Shown piece after piece: positions 9,967-19,754 of a DNA stretch of 64,000 nucleotides (its first letter is position 1; each line of letters opens with the position of its first letter). This DNA comes from Trichomonas vaginalis G3 (taxonomy: Eukaryota > Parabasalia > Trichomonadida > Trichomonadidae): assembly GCF_026262505.1 (NCBI RefSeq), contig NC_067208.1:14207962-14271961 (forward strand). Direction: 5' to 3'. The translations under genes were made by a program, and so were the position numbers. The notes beneath the pieces are model-generated. The model saw nothing but the letters and a program-made list of their open reading frames with translations, did not search any database and had not been told where the DNA came from.

Positions 9967-10114
9967 AAGTAGTGAAGAAGTAACTTCATCTAGTGAAAGT
10001 AGTGGCAATGAAGGAAAAAGAAGAGTTAAAAACTCAGTCAGGAAGAAAGTAAAGCTTGGTCCGAAACAATTATGATATATAAATCCAACTATTCTATATT
10101 TTTACCCATATGAA

Positions 10115-11719
10115 ATGTACGCCGCTCAGAATATAACGCCAACAGTTTTGGATGCCATGAACGGAAATGTTTCCGAATGGTATAACGAATGCGACAATGC
10201 CATTAGAAGGTCAGAAATAGTTCCTGGAACTTACGAATATACAACTGCTGTTTCTTATGGAAACGTAGGTGAGTTTGGAGAAGGTTCTTCAACAACAGTA
10301 GATATTGCTTGCGACAGGTTTCATATTATTTCTATTGACAACTCATTCTTATACGTGGAACAAGACATTGAAATAAAACCTTCTGCCAAGTTGTCTGACA
10401 AGAAAGGTTGCAATGGAATTTTCTATGTCGGATACCAATATGCTCCAGAAGTTTTCATGGGATATAAGATATATTCTAACTCTGACTTAGTTCAAACAGT
10501 AACATGGGCAAACTATGAATGGTTCGCTTTGAGAAACTCAGTACAACCACAAGCTAGAGAACAAACAGACCAGTATGCAACTATTGAGAAAATAAGAAGA
10601 CTTGACCCTAACGTTCCAGGAGTTTATGTTAACCTTTCTGGACAAACTGCAGCAGCAGTAACCAAAGTAAAACTGAAACTTAGAGTTCCTTTGTCATCTT
10701 TCCTCATCTTCAGGTTTTTAAGATACTTGCCAAACTGGGCAGGAAAAATTTCTATCGAACTTACTCCAAGCAAAAATAACTTAGTCATTGCACCAACACA
10801 AGACCCATTCAGCATTACTGTAGCTGGAACTGGTGGAGCCAAGTTCTGTGACTTTTGCAAAGACAAAGTTGACTTAGACTTTGGTTTCTCAAACCTCAAC
10901 ACTGAAGTAAACTATTATTTCAATGCTGCTGGAGATGCTTGGGACCCAGTTAAGTTCACATGCGAAAAATTTGAATGCAAGAGAATAGAAAGCAGACTTG
11001 CAGTCTATATGTTGGACCCAGATATTTCAAATGCTTTAGCTGCCAAATATATTGCAGTTCCACTTATGTTCCCTATACACCAAATATCTGTCAAAGACTT
11101 TGCAGGTGAAGTTGGAAACCAAAGTGCTGACCCAGGTGCAAGAACAGATATTGCTTTAACAACTGCAATGAAACATGCAGATACTATGTTTGTACTGTTC
11201 AGACGAACTATAAATGACTATTCTTGTTTCTACAACCCTGGTATTAAATATCATATAAACATAGATGGCAAATATTATCCAAGAGAAGAATATTCTACAG
11301 TTGAGGATATGAGGTCATACAACTTGACATTAGATGCTATGAACTTTAACAACAACTTCACAACAACCATTAACCCTGAAATGCAAAGTTCTATTATGCC
11401 ATATGTGAAAGTATGGACTCATACAGGAGGTCAAAAAACTCAATATACAAATGGAGACCGTTCAAACTTTTGGCTTGGCATTCCATTTGCTGACTCAGAA
11501 GACTTTATGGGTGGTATTTCAACTGTTGGTACAGTTCAAATACAATATACTGGTGACAGAGACGGTCCAGATGAATTGAAAGCAAAGAAGTTTACAAAAC
11601 CAATAGCACTTTTCACGGAAGATGCTCTTTTGAAGATTCGTTCGATGAAACCTGCTGGGACTCCTCAGATTGGCATAACGACAGCTTCCATCGAGCAGAT
11701 TTTGGCAGCAGGTCAGTAA
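10115..11719 (+). CDS. major capsid protein of Polinton A (double jelly-roll type)
   Basis: 534 residues, the size of Polinton double jelly-roll capsid proteins. Beta-rich throughout, with alternating hydrophobic strands. The signature region LRVPLSSFLIFRFLRYLPNW (about 190-215) has a clear counterpart in element B's capsid gene (LRIPVRRFLPLEAIRFIPAF), which fixes the family match within this window. The start at 10115 follows an AT-rich leader (TATATTTTTACCCATATGAA). The gene reads whole. Polinton capsid genes of this kind are why these elements are thought able to form virions. The assignment rests on the mutual A/B similarity, length and position. Confidence 0.72.
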   Translation: MYAAQNITPTVLDAMNGNVSEWYNECDNAIRRSEIVPGTYEYTTAVSYGNVGEFGEGSSTTVDIACDRFHIISIDNSFLYVEQDIEIKPSAKLSDKKGCNGIFYVGYQYAPEVFMGYKIYSNSDLVQTVTWANYEWFALRNSVQPQAREQTDQYATIEKIRRLDPNVPGVYVNLSGQTAAAVTKVKLKLRVPLSSFLIFRFLRYLPNWAGKISIELTPSKNNLVIAPTQDPFSITVAGTGGAKFCDFCKDKVDLDFGFSNLNTEVNYYFNAAGDAWDPVKFTCEKFECKRIESRLAVYMLDPDISNALAAKYIAVPLMFPIHQISVKDFAGEVGNQSADPGARTDIALTTAMKHADTMFVLFRRTINDYSCFYNPGIKYHINIDGKYYPREEYSTVEDMRSYNLTLDAMNFNNNFTTTINPEMQSSIMPYVKVWTHTGGQKTQYTNGDRSNFWLGIPFADSEDFMGGISTVGTVQIQYTGDRDGPDELKAKKFTKPIALFTEDALLKIRSMKPAGTPQIGITTASIEQILAAGQ

Positions 11720-12032
11720 GTTGTTCTTGAACTGACTTCTCTCCGTCAAATATTGACAGTACGCCAGTTTTGACATAATATTGTATTATAAACTTTCCTT
11801 TAGAAATATCTGTAAGTTTTGTTGTTATATTTTTGTCAACGTCAAGAACTTTCACCATCTCGGTTATACCAACTTTCTTTGCTTTATGAAAATATTTAGG
11901 TTCAGCAAAGACTGCTATTCTATAACATTTACCATTGTTTGTATAAAGAACTATTCTGTCAATGTATTTGTATTGTTTGTGAGTATAAACCTTGTTTTGC
12001 TTCAATTCGAAGAGATATCCGAATACGTCCAT
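11613..12032 (-). CDS. hypothetical protein of Polinton A, convergent with the capsid gene
   Basis: 139 codons from an ATG at 12032 (MDVFGYLFELKQNKVYTHKQ). The last part overlaps the 3' end of the capsid gene on the other strand. A shared 18-bp divergent leader separates it from the rightward gene at 12051 and contains the AT-rich promoter-like motif seen before most genes of both elements (TTCTAAGTAAAATG on one side, TTAGAATAAAAAGATG on the other). Beta-rich small protein, function unknown. By position it corresponds to the rightward gene at 34588 in element B. Confidence 0.5.
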   Translation of the reverse strand: MDVFGYLFELKQNKVYTHKQYKYIDRIVLYTNNGKCYRIAVFAEPKYFHKAKKVGITEMVKVLDVDKNITTKLTDISKGKFIIQYYVKTGVLSIFDGEKSVQEQLTDLLPKSARWKLSLCQSEESQQVSSNESSKEHLP

Positions 12033-12050
12033 CTTTTTATTCTAAGTAAA

Positions 12051-12615
12051 ATGTCATTTCCGAAAAATAGAAGCGTAAGTGTTTCAAAAGGTTTAATGGC
12101 GGTGGCAGATGTGAAGTTAAATTCACCAACTCAAACAAACAGTCAAAGTGTTATTGTCAATGTCAAAGACAGAGATGTTGAAGTGGGGAAACCATACGAA
12201 GACGAAGATGGTATATACAATTGTTCCTGTAAAAGAACCAACATATCCTGAAGTTAGCAGAGACTTAAGTTCTGTTGCAGATATTCGAAACGACTACCAA
12301 CAACTGAAAGACAAACTTCAAACTCAGGAGAAGATTTGTCAAGCTTTAAGTATAATGTTAAACTTGGTCGAACACAACCCTGTAAAAGTGAACTCATATG
12401 TCATTGCACCTCATGAAGTTTTGAAAGAACTATTGAAACTTTTGACAGAGGCAGACGATATAAACATCAAAGAAATAGAACCCGACATTAGTTGCTGTGG
12501 TGTTTCATATAATGCCATTGACAAGATATACGTTATGAAAGGAGGTGAAACGTTGAACTTAAAGTATAGTTTCCCAGACGTTATAAAATATTTGACGACC
12601 ACAACATTTCATTAA
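12051..12615 (+). pseudogene. small conserved Polinton protein, homologue of 34080-34562 in B (broken)
   Basis: The coding region starts MSFPKNRSVSVSKG. Its later part carries a helical domain ending DISCCGVSYN. Element B has a leftward gene at 34080-34562 with the same helical pattern ending EIECCGQTPY, so I treat the two as homologous. The paired cysteines near the end are the most conserved point. Function unknown. It lies between the capsid gene and a virion-type gene in both elements. The A copy is broken. Confidence 0.5.
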
Positions 12616-12633
12616 AGTTTATTTGCTAAGTAA

Positions 12634-13389
12634 ATGGCAGAAGACATAATGGTTTATACTATTACGACTAAAAACCCTGAGTCATATAATTCTATAACAA
12701 CAAACTTACAAAGTCCTCAAGGACGATATTGTAAACTAACCTTAAACACAATGACGACTAAAGCCTGTTTTGCTCTTTTGACACCAGAAGACTTTATTGT
12801 TGTGAATGGTAAAAATACTCCTTTGAAGATACTTACTCAGATATACCACCAACAGGTTTTGTTGACTTATTTAATACTTTTAAGTACGGGTGTCACATGT
12901 GCTGCAACTAGAGCAGGTTTCATTATGTTTGGATGTCCCGACTGAGTTTACTATAAACGATATGAGCTATAATACAAAACTTATTTCTGGTTTTTACTAC
13001 CAAACAGTTTCCTATAACAGGAAAAGGTGTCATACAAGGAATGTCTATTCCATTGACATTAAGCACACCAATCTTATATATTGTTTCAAACTTAGGTTCA
13101 AAGTGTTATTCGAATGTCGACAGAAACTATTATGACCAAAAGATACTTATGCGTATAAACAATACTTTCTCTGCTGGTTTGCCTATTGTTCATTTCGAAT
13201 GCAGAATTTTCAACCTTAGTGAACTCAAACACTTTGGCAAGTATAACGTTGACATTAGTTGACGCAAAACTTTGTTCCTGTAAAACTTTTATGTCCTATG
13301 TATTTGTCAATGACGGCAGAAAGTTTCGAATTGGAAGATGCAACTTGGTGAAAGTATTGTATTACAAGAACAACTTCAACAACAAATAG
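12634..13389 (+). pseudogene. conserved Polinton protein, homologue of 32963-33726 in B (broken)
   Basis: The N-terminal coding stretch (TTKNPESYNSITTNLQSPQG) is clearly related to the start of the B gene at 32963 (STDPNEYGTVKLQTNLG). Both are followed by a beta-rich stretch. The order relative to the neighbouring small gene is also shared. A minor virion protein of jelly-roll or attachment type is possible from the beta-rich composition, but I have no family match. The region is broken in A. Confidence 0.5.
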
Positions 13390-13467
13390 CTCAAGAACAA
13401 ACAAATGCAACAAATGGAACAACAAAGTCAAGAATAAAAAATATTATTTTTTTTTATTTTTATAAAA

Positions 13468-14702
13468 ATGTACAGAATAGATGTTTCAGATTTTTATGAC
13501 TTCCAAGCATTCAGAAATATGTGTCCATTTAGAGACTATAACAAAGCAGTCGAGAATTTGAAACGTTTAGTCATTTATGTTGACTCTGCCCAGAATGTTA
13601 TGTCATGAAAAGAATGGGATGGTTGTCTTTAACAAACCAAGAGCAACAATAGTTTCAGAACAAGAATGTAGACAGAAACTTAAGAAAATAAAAGTCGTAC
13701 AAGTTGGAATGAAGATGTTAGATGCTTGGGATATCTTATTGTCAAAGTTAGAAGATTTTTCAGTTCGAGGTATAAAGTTTTATACACCTTCTCCAAACTT
13801 CTATTCTATCTTCACTGGATATAAATATGAACAAGTAGAATGGAAAGAAAATATTATAGAAGCTTGGTTAGACCATGTCAAAGAAATTATATGCAATGGA
13901 AACGAAAAGGTTTATGAGTATATCTTATGTGGTTTGCAAACATCTTACAACATCCAAGTGCTAAAAATAAAACTGCTCTCATTATAATTGGAAAACAAGG
14001 AACTGGTAAGAATACTTTCTTTACAGATATCTTATGCAAACTGTTAGAGGGCTATTCGAACCCGAATATGACAAACTTAGAAAACATCTGCGGTAAATTA
14101 ACTCTTCTATTGAGAATATGAAACTTATAGTTTGCAATGAACTTCAAAGTATAGATACAACAAAAGTTTTGAACTCAGATGCTTTGAAGAGTCTTATAAC
14201 AGACAAAGTTGGAGTTGTTGAAAGAAAATATAAAGACCAAAGAGTTTGTGAAAAATGTTGCAAATTCATTATGGTTTCAAACAATGCTGTTCCGATGAAG
14301 TTAGAAAGTTCTGACAGAAGATATGTAGTTGTCAGAACGTCAGAAGCTCATATGCAAGATACAGAATATTTTGACGACTTAGCAGAAACTTTGACATCTG
14401 ACTTTTACAACAACTTGTTCTCATATTTTATGACATTAGATATTTCAAAGTTCAATCCAAGACAAATTCCACATACCGAAGAGAGACAAACATTGTTAGA
14501 AGCAAACAAGAGTGTATATGAACTGTTCATAGATGAAACTGACTTTGAGTGTTTAGATGAAAGGTCATTGTACGATTCGTATAAACAATATTGTCAAGAA
14601 TATGGTTATATGACAGCGTCTAAACGAACATTCTTGGCAAATGTCAAAAGTCTTTTAGATGTTCAGAATGGTGTATATACAAAGAAAATTTTTTCTGAGT
14701 AA
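13468..14702 (+). pseudogene. D5-like SF3 helicase/primase-type ATPase of Polinton A (broken)
   Basis: Replication helicase of the poxvirus D5 type. It opens at 13468 after a TATTTTTATAAAAATG leader. A Walker A motif GKQGTGKNTFF is followed by a Walker B-like/sensor stretch (KLIVCNELQSID) and FIMVSNNAVPMKLESSDRRY, the typical SF3 sensor-1 asparagine region. A C-terminal winged-helix-like tail (YDSYKQYCQEYGYM) ends the gene. That tail resembles the B gene at 24627-24971. It belongs with the candidate single-strand binding protein directly downstream. The gene is broken. Confidence 0.75.
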
Positions 14703-14739
14703 ATTTAAAACAAAAATATTTTTTTATCCGATAGAAAAG

Positions 14740-15159
14740 ATGGCAAAATTCATCTCAGTAAATAAGTACATGTCAGGACTTAAAGAAGAACTAGACCCAT
14801 TCACATATTTGAATGTTTACTTCTACCATTTTGAAAAGTCTTCATTCAGCAAAGTTTGGAACATCGAACCAGTTAAGTTTGCTATTGTGACTAAAAATGG
14901 TGCGAAATTTGAAGACTTAGACATAGAAGGTTTGTTAACAGTCAAAGAAAGTTTTGACAGAAGGTTCTCAAACCTTAAAGAAGGCAAAGCATACAAACTT
15001 GTTATACCTTATGAACCAAAGAAGACAGACGACTATGAATATTATGAGTCTAAAGTTGTAGAAGTTCAAGGTAAATTGGGTAAAAAGATTTTAGAGTCTA
15101 AGCCAGTGTTTACTCCTAAAGAGGAAGAGAACATTGACATTGACCCAGAAATGTTCTAA
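14740..15159 (+). CDS. candidate single-stranded DNA-binding protein of Polinton A
   Basis: 139 residues, beta-rich core (YLNVYFYHFEKSSFSKVWNI) and an acidic tail ending NIDIDPEMF. An acidic C-terminus capped by an aromatic residue is the hallmark of SSB-type proteins, and the gene directly follows the D5-like helicase. Element B has a gene of similar size and tail at 25061-25534. The leader TTTTTTATCCGATAGAAAAG before the ATG is repeated exactly before a B gene at 24971. The start at 14740 is chosen for that leader. The function is inferred from tail and context, and no database family is recognised. Confidence 0.5.
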   Translation: MAKFISVNKYMSGLKEELDPFTYLNVYFYHFEKSSFSKVWNIEPVKFAIVTKNGAKFEDLDIEGLLTVKESFDRRFSNLKEGKAYKLVIPYEPKKTDDYEYYESKVVEVQGKLGKKILESKPVFTPKEEENIDIDPEMF

Positions 15160-15175
15160 AAATAAAATTTTATTT

Positions 15176-15625
15176 TTACATGTCAAATTTCTTCTTCGGT
15201 GGAATTGGCTCTGGTTCTTTCTTCTCTTCTACTTTTTTCTCTTTCTTTTCTTTCTTCTTCTTCTCTGGTGGAGATATGTCAAATTTCTCAGAACCATATC
15301 TATGTAAAAGTTCTTTGTCCTTTAATAGCTCATCTATTCTGTTTTCTATTTCATCTTCAAGAACAGCGCATGTGTCTTCTTTGCATTCTAAGAACTTTTG
15401 TTGGACTTCATCTTTCCAATCGGTGTCATCTCTGTCAACAAGTCTGTCATTGACAAATTTTAAGACTTCTCTGCTTAATGTTTTATGGTTCTTGTCATAT
15501 TCCCAGAAACAGAACTTTAGAACAAATTCACCTTTCTTGTTTACACTATGTAAGATTTTATGGTCGACAGATGTTTTGCTGTCAAAAAGTTTGTCTCGAA
15601 TATAGATAGCGAAATCGCTAGACAT
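15176..15625 (-). CDS. hypothetical Lys/Glu/Pro-tailed protein of Polinton A
   Basis: 149 residues from an ATG at 15625, ending MSSDF...KKKFDM. The N-terminal 100 residues look folded (FAIYIRDKLFDSK, FVLKFCFWEYDKNHK). The tail is a low-complexity run of KKEKKEKKVEEKKEPEP. It is convergent with the candidate SSB gene (17 bp apart) and divergent from the ATPase gene at 15662, with a TTTTTATC motif in the shared spacer. Function unknown. Confidence 0.55.
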   Translation of the reverse strand: MSSDFAIYIRDKLFDSKTSVDHKILHSVNKKGEFVLKFCFWEYDKNHKTLSREVLKFVNDRLVDRDDTDWKDEVQQKFLECKEDTCAVLEDEIENRIDELLKDKELLHRYGSEKFDISPPEKKKKEKKEKKVEEKKEPEPIPPKKKFDM

Positions 15626-15661
15626 TTTCTAAAAGATAAAAATTTTAATTTTTCTAAAAAT

Positions 15662-15763
15662 ATGTTAGAAAAAAAGTTTGCTGACATTGACAAGAAATTT
15701 GAGAATGTTTTAAACAAGAACAAGAGGAAGTTAGAAAATGCTCAGATAAAGCCTATACATGAC
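15662..15763 (+). pseudogene. packaging ATPase gene of Polinton A, part left of insertion B
   Basis: Opens at 15662 with MLEKKFADIDKKFENV after an AAAATTTTAATTTTTC leader and runs up to the ATGAC that marks the insertion of element B. The rest of the coding region lies beyond B from 38181. The part here is a charged N-terminal helix only. Confidence 0.7.
15759..15763. repeat. target site duplication of Polinton B (left copy)
   Basis: ATGAC before the AG end of B. The same five bases follow the CT end at 38176-38180. Confidence 0.85.
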
Positions 15764-16011
15764 AGTTAGTATGGCTAAGTCGTGTACTGAGGCACTGCGC
15801 GCCTCCGTACACCACTTAACCTTAAATATTTACAAAACCAGTAACGTATATTTTACAACACAAACGACAACACTAACTTAACATTAAATATTTACAAAGC
15901 CGCCAACCACTTCACTTCACTAACGTTTTCACTAACGACTTCATTAATGTAAAAATAAACGTTCTCACTTACAAAAGTATTGCAACTCCTCCCATTGCTG
16001 TGCTTCACATA
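15764..16011. repeat. Polinton B left TIR
   Basis: Reverse complement of 37928-38175 over 248 bp with about two mismatches. It contains a GC-rich GAGGC...GCCTC inverted segment at 15790-15806 and, at its inner end, the antisense of the last codons of the gene at 37654-37974. Confidence 0.93.
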
Positions 16012-16235
16012 GTTAGTATCCCTAAGTTGTGTACGGCGGCACTGCGTTCCACCTTACCCAATACTTGTGAATTTGACACTTTACAAAACCGTTAACGTAT
16101 ATTTTACAACATGAACGCAAAAACTAATTTAACCTTAAATATTTACAAAGCCGCCAACCACTTCACTAACGAACTCACTAATGTAAAAAATAAACGTTCT
16201 CACTATCGTTCTCACTAACGACTTCACTAATGTTC
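16011..16235. repeat. diverged second copy of the B terminal repeat
   Basis: Directly inside the left TIR the sequence restarts with AGTTAGTATCCCTAAGTTGT and follows the TIR again with substitutions and short indels, through ACGTATATTTTACAACA, CTTAAATATTTACAAAG and AAAATAAACGTTCTCACT. The right end has no such second copy. Confidence 0.85.
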
Positions 16236-16436
16236 TCATAAATTTTCCTCAATATCTTCATCATCAGTGTTAACCCTATTGTAGTCATACTTGAAGCCAT
16301 AAACTTTCTCTAACTTCTTAACGTACAATTTACATAACTTACCTTCGTCATCGTATGGTTTAATGATATAACTATTTCTATCTTTATACACAGTCAATGA
16401 AAAGTCAACTGGTCTCGGATGTATTTGAAAGAACAT
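16236..16436 (-). pseudogene. relic related to the terminal gene at 37654
   Basis: The frame reads MFFQIHPRPVDFSLTVYKD and ends in an Asp/Glu-rich tail. Spacing and pattern match the gene at the other end of B (TFYQIRGRKGKVSLSVYEG, then an acidic tail). So the same gene family flanks both termini of B, each copy pointing outward. This copy is broken. The function is unknown, with a small acidic-tailed protein in both cases. Confidence 0.5.
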
Positions 16437-16574
16437 GTTATGCTCAGGAAGGAAGAATAAATGTTTAAATGTATGTTTGTTATACTGTGGAATTTCGAAT
16501 GAGTTGCTTTTGTTCTGTCATTTATATAAAAAAATAAACTTAAAAATAAATAAAAAATAAACGTTGTCAGATGA

Positions 16575-16640
16575 AAAAATAATGTTTATGTTAGAATGTT
16601 AGATCTAACACGTTTTCTAACCTTTTCTAACCTGTTGAAT
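16575..16640 (+). repeat. GTTAGATCTAAC repeat, copy 1 (forward)
   Basis: AATAATGTTTATGTTAGAAT, then the core at 16599-16608 and two downstream TTTTCTAAC half-sites. Lies near the left end of B. Its mirror partner is copy 4 near the right end. Confidence 0.85.
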
Positions 16641-16655
16641 TCATTGCTTTATAAC

Positions 16656-16889
16656 TCACTCGTCTGCTTTCTCCAACTCTTCTAACTTCTTCTTAAGTTC
16701 AGCAATGTTGTCCTCATGAAGTTTAATCTTTCTCAAAATACCTTCTCTATCTAATGGTTGCTTTATCTTTCTAAACTGAACTCTACCATCCTTCATAGTA
16801 TGAATGTAAAAACCTTCTGGAATAGTTCCTGATTTAATGTATTCTACCAAAAACTTTTGTTTCATTGCTTCAGTGACTTTAGTCGTCAT
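16656..16889 (-). CDS. small charged protein of Polinton B
   Basis: 77 residues from MTTKVTEAMKQKFL, start chosen at 16889 because the AATTTTTATTTGATTGAA leader ends there. An N-terminal segment (GTIPEGFYIHTMKDGRVQFR) is followed by a charged coiled-coil helix rich in Lys, Leu and Glu. The DGRVQFRK pattern recurs in the B relic at 19231 (DGKIYVRKRK) and in the A gene at 46450 (NGTASISKKK), suggesting a small basic-protein family shared by both elements. Function unknown. Confidence 0.6.
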   Translation of the reverse strand: MTTKVTEAMKQKFLVEYIKSGTIPEGFYIHTMKDGRVQFRKIKQPLDREGILRKIKLHEDNIAELKKKLEELEKADE

Positions 16890-16937
16890 TTCAATCAAAT
16901 AAAAATTTTAATATTAAATAAAAATAACGTTATTTTT

Positions 16938-17234
16938 TCAGTAAGGAAACGCAGGAGTTTTACGATTTATTTGAGGAGTAGGTTCTGGTTTAAATGTTGG
17001 AGTCGGTTTAGGAGTTGACTTTTGAACAGGAGTTTGTACTTCCATAGGTTCAGGAGTCATTGAAGGTTTTGCTTGTGAAGGCGTTGGTTTTGGCGAAGGT
17101 GTTGGAGTTTGTTTAACTTCAGCTACTTCAGTATTATTTATAACATTTGCTTTATTTCTTTTCAACATCATTACTGCTCCTGCTGTAGCTAGCAAACCTA
17201 GTGGGAGACCATATTTATATAAGGACTTGACCAA
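16938..17234 (-). CDS. membrane-anchored Pro-rich protein of Polinton B
   Basis: 98 residues. A single hydrophobic segment (GLPLGLLATAGAVMML, residues 9-24) near the N-terminus is followed by a Thr/Pro/Lys-rich stalk with repeats such as PKPTPSQAKPSMTPEP. This layout of one transmembrane helix plus a proline stalk suggests a minor virion or membrane protein. It lies just downstream of the capsid gene on the same strand and overlaps the preceding small frame. No family is recognised. Confidence 0.55.
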   Translation of the reverse strand: MVKSLYKYGLPLGLLATAGAVMMLKRNKANVINNTEVAEVKQTPTPSPKPTPSQAKPSMTPEPMEVQTPVQKSTPKPTPTFKPEPTPQINRKTPAFPY

Positions 17235-17395
17235 ATGCTATTTTTGACAGGAGCTGGTGGAACACCTAACCTTGGTGAGACTGCTCTTTGCCATTGTGCA
17301 GCTCGTAAGAAATATTCAATAGGTGCTCCATAATCGTTTGGTAAAGTTTGTTTCATAGATGGTGAAGGTTCGCGAGAGCTTGATGAAGAACTCAT
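17198..17395 (-). CDS. small Ser-rich protein of Polinton B
   Basis: 65 codons starting MSSSSSSREPSPSMKQ, with a short aromatic body (APIEYFLRAAQWQRAVSP). Its 3' part overlaps the start of the membrane protein gene. The leader GTTTATTTTTAAAGCTTATAA contains the usual AT-rich motif. It sits between the capsid gene and the membrane protein, so a virion role is possible. Function unknown. Confidence 0.45.
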   Translation of the reverse strand: MSSSSSSREPSPSMKQTLPNDYGAPIEYFLRAAQWQRAVSPRLGVPPAPVKNSIWSSPYINMVSH

Positions 17396-17459
17396 TTATA
17401 AGCTTTAAAAATAAACGTTCATCCTTTATTCCTCACTGTCGTCCGTGGCTAAGTTATAG

Positions 17460-18987
17460 TCATCTAATCTTATTATGGATGCCATTAGCACGCACCTGAA
17501 TGGCAAAGCAACAATCCCTCATAAATCCAATAAGTGGCTTTGGTACGTTTTCAGTTGCTAGTTCAATAGGTCCTTTAACAGACAATTTGTATGTTATTGG
17601 AGCAGTAGATGTTTGACCTTGTTGGAAGCAAAAGTCCACTTCTGTTGGAAAACCACATAAGAAATGTGTGTTGTCATAGCTATCCCATTTATGTTCCACA
17701 CTACCATCATCCACCAATGACCTCATAACATCTTCATTAAATCCTATCATATCATTGTTTGTATTGCAAGCGTTCGCAACCATTTCATAAAATACAGGTC
17801 CATATGATTTTTCAGGTTCTGCAGGCATATTTCCATAAGCTCCCATGGAAAGCTGAAGATATTTAAACTTAGGGTTCTCAAAATTAACATAATAGTTGTC
17901 TTTCTTTCTAAATAGTGCCCAAATACTTTTAACATTAATAGGCGTATAAGCTGCTGTAAATGTTGCACTTGAACTATCTGTATTCTTTGAGAATGAACCG
18001 TCCATCCAATCCATAACTTTAACAGGAAAACATAAAGCCTCGTTTGTATAATGTTCTACAAGTTCTGTATAAATGTTAGGGTCTAAAGAGAATGACTTTG
18101 GATGAATGAAACATTCATTAAAATCCATCTTTGTTCGAAATAGTTGCTGGTTTACAGTTGTAATAGTAACTGTTCCACTAGCTTCTACTGCCTTCGTTAT
18201 CATAGTGAATGGTTCATTCCATGGAACAAATTTATTTGTCGGTGGATTTGAATCTGAAGCAAATGCAACTTTAAGAGTTGGATTGAAAGCAATGATATCA
18301 TTTACAGATATAGATGTGCATTGTAAGGCGTCGCTACTGAACTTTACTTTAAGCTGAATGTTTCCTGCAAAAGCTGGAATAAATCGAATAGCTTCTAATG
18401 GAAGGAATCTTCTAACAGGAATTCTTAAACGAAGCTTAAAATCAAATGATTTTCCTGCTGTAATTGGACCACTAACAATTTGTTCTGCATGTTCCCGAAT
18501 GACTCCATACATCTTCATGTCGAGTCTTTGAGAAAACATCTACTTTCTTTATTTGTTCGGTAGTTTGTGAGTTTGAAGTTATATATGCTTCTTCTCTTGC
18601 GTTGTCTTGAGAATATACGATACGACCATTTGCAAGGATTTGATATCCAGCAACTGCATAGAAAGCGTCATCGAAACCAATCCAAAATCCTGGTGGGTTT
18701 GTTTTATTGGAACCTGAACCAATTTCTTTATCTGCAATAAATTGACCTTCCATTTTATACGTAATGAATGTATTGTAAAGGTCCAACATATTTTCACCAG
18801 GAGGTGAGAGATTGAATGTTACCCATGTGTTATCTTTAGCAGTTCCAGGTTGTGATGGAATCTTTGCGTCAGAATATTTTCTATTAGTGTCACCAATTTG
18901 AACTGCATTGTCTATGATATCGAAATATGAGCGAATCTGATGAATATGCTCTGCTGGAGTAAATTCGTTTAACTGTTCGTTCTGCAT
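17460..18987 (-). pseudogene. major capsid protein gene of Polinton B (broken)
   Basis: A leftward coding region of about 1.5 kb, the same size as the capsid gene of A. It opens MQNEQLNEFTPAEHIHQIRS. The key shared segment, LRIPVRRFLPLEAIRFIPAF, aligns with LRVPLSSFLIFRFLRYLPNW in A. Further matching landmarks are a glycine/aromatic segment with YAVAGYQILANGRIVYS (A: FMGYKIYSNSDLVQT) and a late SIWALFRKKDNYYVNFENP (A: MFVLFRRTINDYSCFYNP). Overall identity to A's protein is low, so the two lineages are far apart. The copy is broken. The leader has ATATTTTTATCTGAAG. Confidence 0.75.
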
Positions 18988-19230
18988 GTATTTACTTCAG
19001 ATAAAAATATCTATTTACTTCATTATTCTCACTCTTCTTCTTGGCATTCGTGGTGGAAGTTGTTTCTTGACATTTTCAATGAACTGTACATTCTCTTTTG
19101 TCTCAACTTCTTTCACTGGCAGGATTCTTTGACTCGGTTTGTTTTTCAATGAAATTCACGAACTTTGCAATAAGCTCTTGGTTCGTTATTGAAAGTACAT
19201 CTGGCTTCTTTTCCTTGTTCTATTGACTTT

Positions 19231-19431
19231 TCAGTTTGAAGAAGGTTTTATATGGGCTTCACCCTTGCCATGCACCTTAATGTTGTCGCTCTCTGCATTC
19301 GCTAATGGAACCTTTCTTTTTCTTACGTATATTTTACCATCTTTACTCTGACTTACGTAATAGAAAGGATGTTGTATTCCTCTTGCGTCATTTAATATAA
19401 TAGACTCTCGCTCTGATTTTGACAAGCTCAT
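19231..19431 (-). pseudogene. small basic protein relic of Polinton B
   Basis: Reads MSLSKSERESIILNDARG, then a basic segment (DGKIYVRKRKVPLAN). Related in pattern to 16656-16889. The neighbouring stretches 18988-19230 and 19440-19740 also look like former coding sequence (Lys/Glu-rich) but give no long frame. The copy is likely broken. Confidence 0.4.
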
Positions 19432-19754
19432 TTTACATCGGTTAAAGTTTTAATTTTGTTTTTTATCTGCAGTCAAATGACTCAGACAAGCCCTACGGAC
19501 AAGACCCAAGGGTCATAGATGTTGAAGCATTGAAGAAAAGAAATTCGCGAGCAAATTTTATCCGAACTGAAGGAACAAAAACAAGAACAAAAGCCAGAGA
19601 GACCAAAGAGAAAACTTAGTGAAAAACAACTGCTGCATTAGCTGCTGGAAGACAGAAGAACCCACGTTTGCTGGCGAAAAAAGCTAGAGAAGAAGCAAAA
19701 GCTAAAGAAGCTGAAGCAAAGAAAGAGTAAATGGTTTATTTTTATCCGAATTAA

